Positions 62,201 to 64,000 of a stretch of DNA of 64,000 bases are shown piece after piece. The translations under genes and the position numbers were made by a program. Position 1 is the first letter of the stretch. Each line of letters starts with the position of its first letter. The DNA is from an uncultured Desulfobacteraceae bacterium (GTDB lineage: Bacteria; Desulfobacterota; Desulfobacteria; Desulfobacterales; UBA5852). The stretch lies in NCBI GenBank assembly GCA_913060875.1, contig CAJXSL010000002.1, positions 62,001 to 126,000 of the forward strand. The letters run 5' to 3'. The notes beneath the pieces were generated by a model. It made no database searches and had not been told where the DNA came from. It was given only the letters and a program-made list of their open reading frames with translations.

Positions 62201-62475
62201 CCGCCCAGATTCGGCAACAGGGCATCCGGCCGCTCTTTGGCAATGATTTCGGTCAGCACTTTGGCATTGAGCGGCTCGATATAGGTCGCATCCGCTGTTC
62301 CCGGGTCCGTCATGATGGTGGCCGGATTGGAGTTGACCAGAACAACCTCGTAACCCAGGGATCGCAAGGCCTTGCAGGCCTGGGTCCCGGAATAGTCGAA
62401 TTCGCAGGCCTGGCCGATGACAATGGGGCCGGATCCGATGATGAGTACCTTGTGAATGTCGTCACGTCTGGGCAT
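59275..62475 (-). CDS. carB: Carbamoyl-phosphate synthase large subunit
   Basis: The 1066-residue enzyme makes carbamoyl phosphate for pyrimidine and arginine synthesis, with ammonia from CarA. The two homologous ATP-grasp halves are seen: [20 protein letters not shown] and [18 protein letters not shown] in the first, [20 protein letters not shown] and [16 protein letters not shown] in the second. An allosteric MGS-type domain ends it (from ~930: [20 protein letters not shown]). The start at 62475 follows GGAGGAG. carA is not next to it. The length is normal. Confidence 0.96.
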   Translation of the reverse strand: [1066 protein letters not shown]

Positions 62476-62796
62476 GCGTGCTCCTCCATATGGGCTTGGG
62501 TGGGTGTGGTCGGCCAAAGGCCGCATGAGGGTATTCGAAATTGAGGGATATTAGACCCACTTAAAAAAAATGTAAATAGGGCCGTGTGCCCGTGGTGATT
62601 TCTCGATATTGAGCGATTCCCGTCCTTAAAAACGAACGGCTGTTGACATGCTGATTCCGGGCTGGTTGAATAAACGGCCTGTCGCACCAATGGAAGTGGT
62701 CCGTCCTGCCGGGAAGCATTAAGCCGAACTAATTCGGACGGCAAGTTGGTCGGGCCATCTTGAACCGCATCGGCATCCATCGGAGAGGGGAATCTT
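62476..62796. other. 321-base divergent gap between carB and the PurF-like gene
   Basis: It holds a strong minus-strand promoter for carB (62548-62576) and a weaker plus-strand candidate, TTGACA at 62643-62648 with TTGAAT 17 bases downstream, for the PurF-like gene. An AT-rich run lies at 62561-62570. I see no gene. Confidence 0.55.
62548..62576 (-). promoter_or_regulatory. Sigma-70 promoter for carB
   Basis: On the minus strand TTTACA (62576-62571), a 17-base spacer and TAATAT (62553-62548). Transcription would begin near 62541, giving a 65-base leader to carB. Confidence 0.7.
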
Positions 62797-64000
62797 ATGG
62801 GCGGGGTATTCGGAACGGTTTCGCGAAACGACTGCGTCAAGGACCTGTTTTACGGCATTGACTATCATTTCCACCTGGGAACCAAACGCGGCGGCATGGC
62901 CGTTTGGAACGGCAATCAGTTCGTCCGGACCATCCACAGCATCGAAAGCGATTACTTCCGCTCCAAGTTCGAGCCCGATCTCGAAAAATTCCAGGGCAGG
63001 TTGGGCATCGGGGTCATCAGCGACAACGATTCCCAACCCCTGGTGATCGGCAGCCATCTGGGTACTTTTGCCATTGTCACCGTGGCCCGCATCACCAATA
63101 TGGCGGATCTGACCCGACGCGCTTATGGCCGACACCAGCAGTTTTCCGAATCCACCAGCGGCGCCATCAACCCCACGGAACTGGTGGCGGCCCTGATCAA
63201 CCAGGCGGATACCTTTGAAGACGGCATCCGGCAGGCCCAGGAACAAATCCAGGGTTCCTGCACCCTGCTGCTCCTGACCGCAGATGGCATTTATGCGGCC
63301 CGGGATCGGCGCGGGCGCACCCCCCTTACCATCGGACAAAAAGCGGACGGATTCGCCGTGGCCTCGGAATCCTGTGCCTTTCCCAACCTGGATTTTGAAG
63401 CCAGGCAGGAAGTCGGTCCCGGCGAGATCGTGTTCATGGCGCCGGACGGCATCGAACAACGGCTACCGCCGCTGGATAACCAGCAGGTGTGCAGTTTTCT
63501 ATGGATCTATTACGGGTATCCCGCCTCCAGCTACGAAGGCATCAATGTCGAAACGGTGCGCTATCGCTGCGGTTGCGCACTGGCCCACAACGATGATGTC
63601 ACGCCGGATTACGTAGCCGGCATTCCGGATTCGGGCATCGGACATGCCCTGGGATATGCCCACTGCAAACAGATTCCCTACAAACGCCCCTATGTCAAAT
63701 ACACGCCTACCTGGCCACGCAGTTTCATGCCCCAAAATCAGAAAATGCGGGACCTGGTGGCCAATATGAAGTTGATCCCGCTTAAAAGCCTCATCAAGGA
63801 TCAGCGCATTCTCTTTTGTGATGACAGCATCGTGCGCGGCACCCAACTCAAAGACAATGTGGAAGACCTTTTTGCCGGCGGCGCAGCCGAAGTCCACATG
63901 CGCATTGCCTGTCCGACCCTGATCTTTCCCTGCGATTTTCTCAATTTTTCGACATCCCGTTCCACCCTCGATCTCGCCGGCCGGCGGGCCATCACCGCCC
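62797..64000 (+). CDS. Amidophosphoribosyltransferase-like protein lacking the glutaminase Cys (3' end outside window)
   Basis: The frame is open from ATG at 62797 to the window edge (401 residues seen). The PRPP-binding site is intact: RILFCDDSIVRGTQLKDN at about residues 335-352. The N-terminal Ntn domain is changed. Position 2, normally the Cys nucleophile of (M)CG(I/V)xGI, is Gly (MGGVFGTVS). The HxRYST motif is missing; the equivalent region reads RLGIGVISDNDSQPL. It should therefore not use glutamine in the usual way. GGAGAGGGG precedes the start. It may be an ammonia-dependent or non-catalytic PurF homologue. I recall such MGG(F/V)FG forms in anaerobes such as Bacteroides. Confidence 0.8.
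   Translation, partial: MGGVFGTVSRNDCVKDLFYGIDYHFHLGTKRGGMAVWNGNQFVRTIHSIESDYFRSKFEPDLEKFQGRLGIGVISDNDSQPLVIGSHLGTFAIVTVARITNMADLTRRAYGRHQQFSESTSGAINPTELVAALINQADTFEDGIRQAQEQIQGSCTLLLLTADGIYAARDRRGRTPLTIGQKADGFAVASESCAFPNLDFEARQEVGPGEIVFMAPDGIEQRLPPLDNQQVCSFLWIYYGYPASSYEGINVETVRYRCGCALAHNDDVTPDYVAGIPDSGIGHALGYAHCKQIPYKRPYVKYTPTWPRSFMPQNQKMRDLVANMKLIPLKSLIKDQRILFCDDSIVRGTQLKDNVEDLFAGGAAEVHMRIACPTLIFPCDFLNFSTSRSTLDLAGRRAITA

Noticed and set aside
59290-62544. A 1084-residue plus-strand open frame opposite carB
   Set aside because: The minus strand encodes a full carbamoyl-phosphate synthase. The plus frame is a GC-driven shadow with no Shine-Dalgarno sequence or domains.
1-64000. CRISPR array, tRNA or rRNA genes, IS elements or prophage
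   Set aside because: I scanned for regular spaced repeats, TψC-loop-like GGTTCGAATCC arms, transposase motifs and phage genes and found none. The repeats present are not CRISPR-like in spacing.

Overview
The window is about 64 kb of ordinary chromosome from a Gram-negative, G+C-rich bacterium. It is most likely a member of the Desulfobacterota (Desulfobacteraceae/Desulfosarcinaceae-like). The grounds are multihaem c-type cytochromes, a methyl-accepting protein with a periplasmic haem motif, a corrinoid/pterin methyltransferase, DUF3786 and DUF2860 genes, outer-membrane proteins and lipoproteins, and several small Cys-rich proteins that I associate with sulfate-reducer genomes. I see no rRNA, tRNA, CRISPR array, IS element or prophage. 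The phylum assignment is inference from gene content.

Layout: (1) 0-9 kb: the C-terminal half of an RND efflux pump, a VWA-OmpA protein, a hybrid histidine kinase, a DUF4124 protein, a YqeY-like protein, a U32 (TrhP-like) protein and a pterin-dependent methyltransferase. (2) 9-16.7 kb, minus strand: a His-rich metal protein, an unrecognised 394-aa protein, a TVP38 membrane protein, radC, gpsA, gyrA and an unlisted 52-aa membrane protein. (3) 16.9-25 kb: thiolase, NRDE protein, a der-rarA-CBS-usp cluster, then an Rrf2 regulator coupled to a Cys-rich protein. (4) 25-38 kb, mostly plus strand: lipoproteins, DUF1189 protein, poly-gamma-glutamate hydrolase, rubrerythrin-like protein, thioesterase, a tetrahaem cytochrome with a haem-sensing chemoreceptor, DODA-type dioxygenase, PduO, a flavin reductase, TrpB2 and a DUF2860 outer-membrane protein. 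(5) 38-54 kb: DUF401 permease, a second copy of the Cys-rich family, a K+ channel/DUF3786 cassette bracketed by inverted low-complexity repeats, a FAD oxidoreductase, YugP, CvfB, MarR plus methyltransferase, a pair of yebG-like genes, a penicillin-acylase family lipoprotein and an NlpC/P60-SPOR lipoprotein. (6) 54-59.2 kb: a CarH-like B12 photoreceptor-type regulator overlapping an ADP-ribosylglycohydrolase, divergent from cydA-cydB-DUF2474 and a 55-aa zinc-ribbon protein. (7) 59.3-64 kb: carB, divergent from a PurF-like gene that lacks the glutaminase nucleophile and runs off the end.

Among non-coding signals, the most notable is a family of at least seven short palindromic repeats (core CCCGAATATTTCA ... 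TGAAATATTCGGG). Three copies supply the TAA stop codon of the gene they abut. Other signals are several strong hairpin terminators, two structured intergenic elements (about 6.0 and 53.7 kb), and a plus-oriented orphan terminator at 11.96 kb that might end a small RNA.

Functional themes are redox sensing and respiration (haem chemoreceptor, tetrahaem cytochrome, cytochrome bd, Rrf2 with Cys ligands, rubrerythrin-like protein) and cobalamin (PduO, CarH-like regulator, pterin methyltransferase). No single locus is proven to be a new system. The best candidates are the CarH/ARH/cyd locus, the Cys-rich paralogue family, the nucleophile-less PurF and the stop-codon-embedded repeat family.
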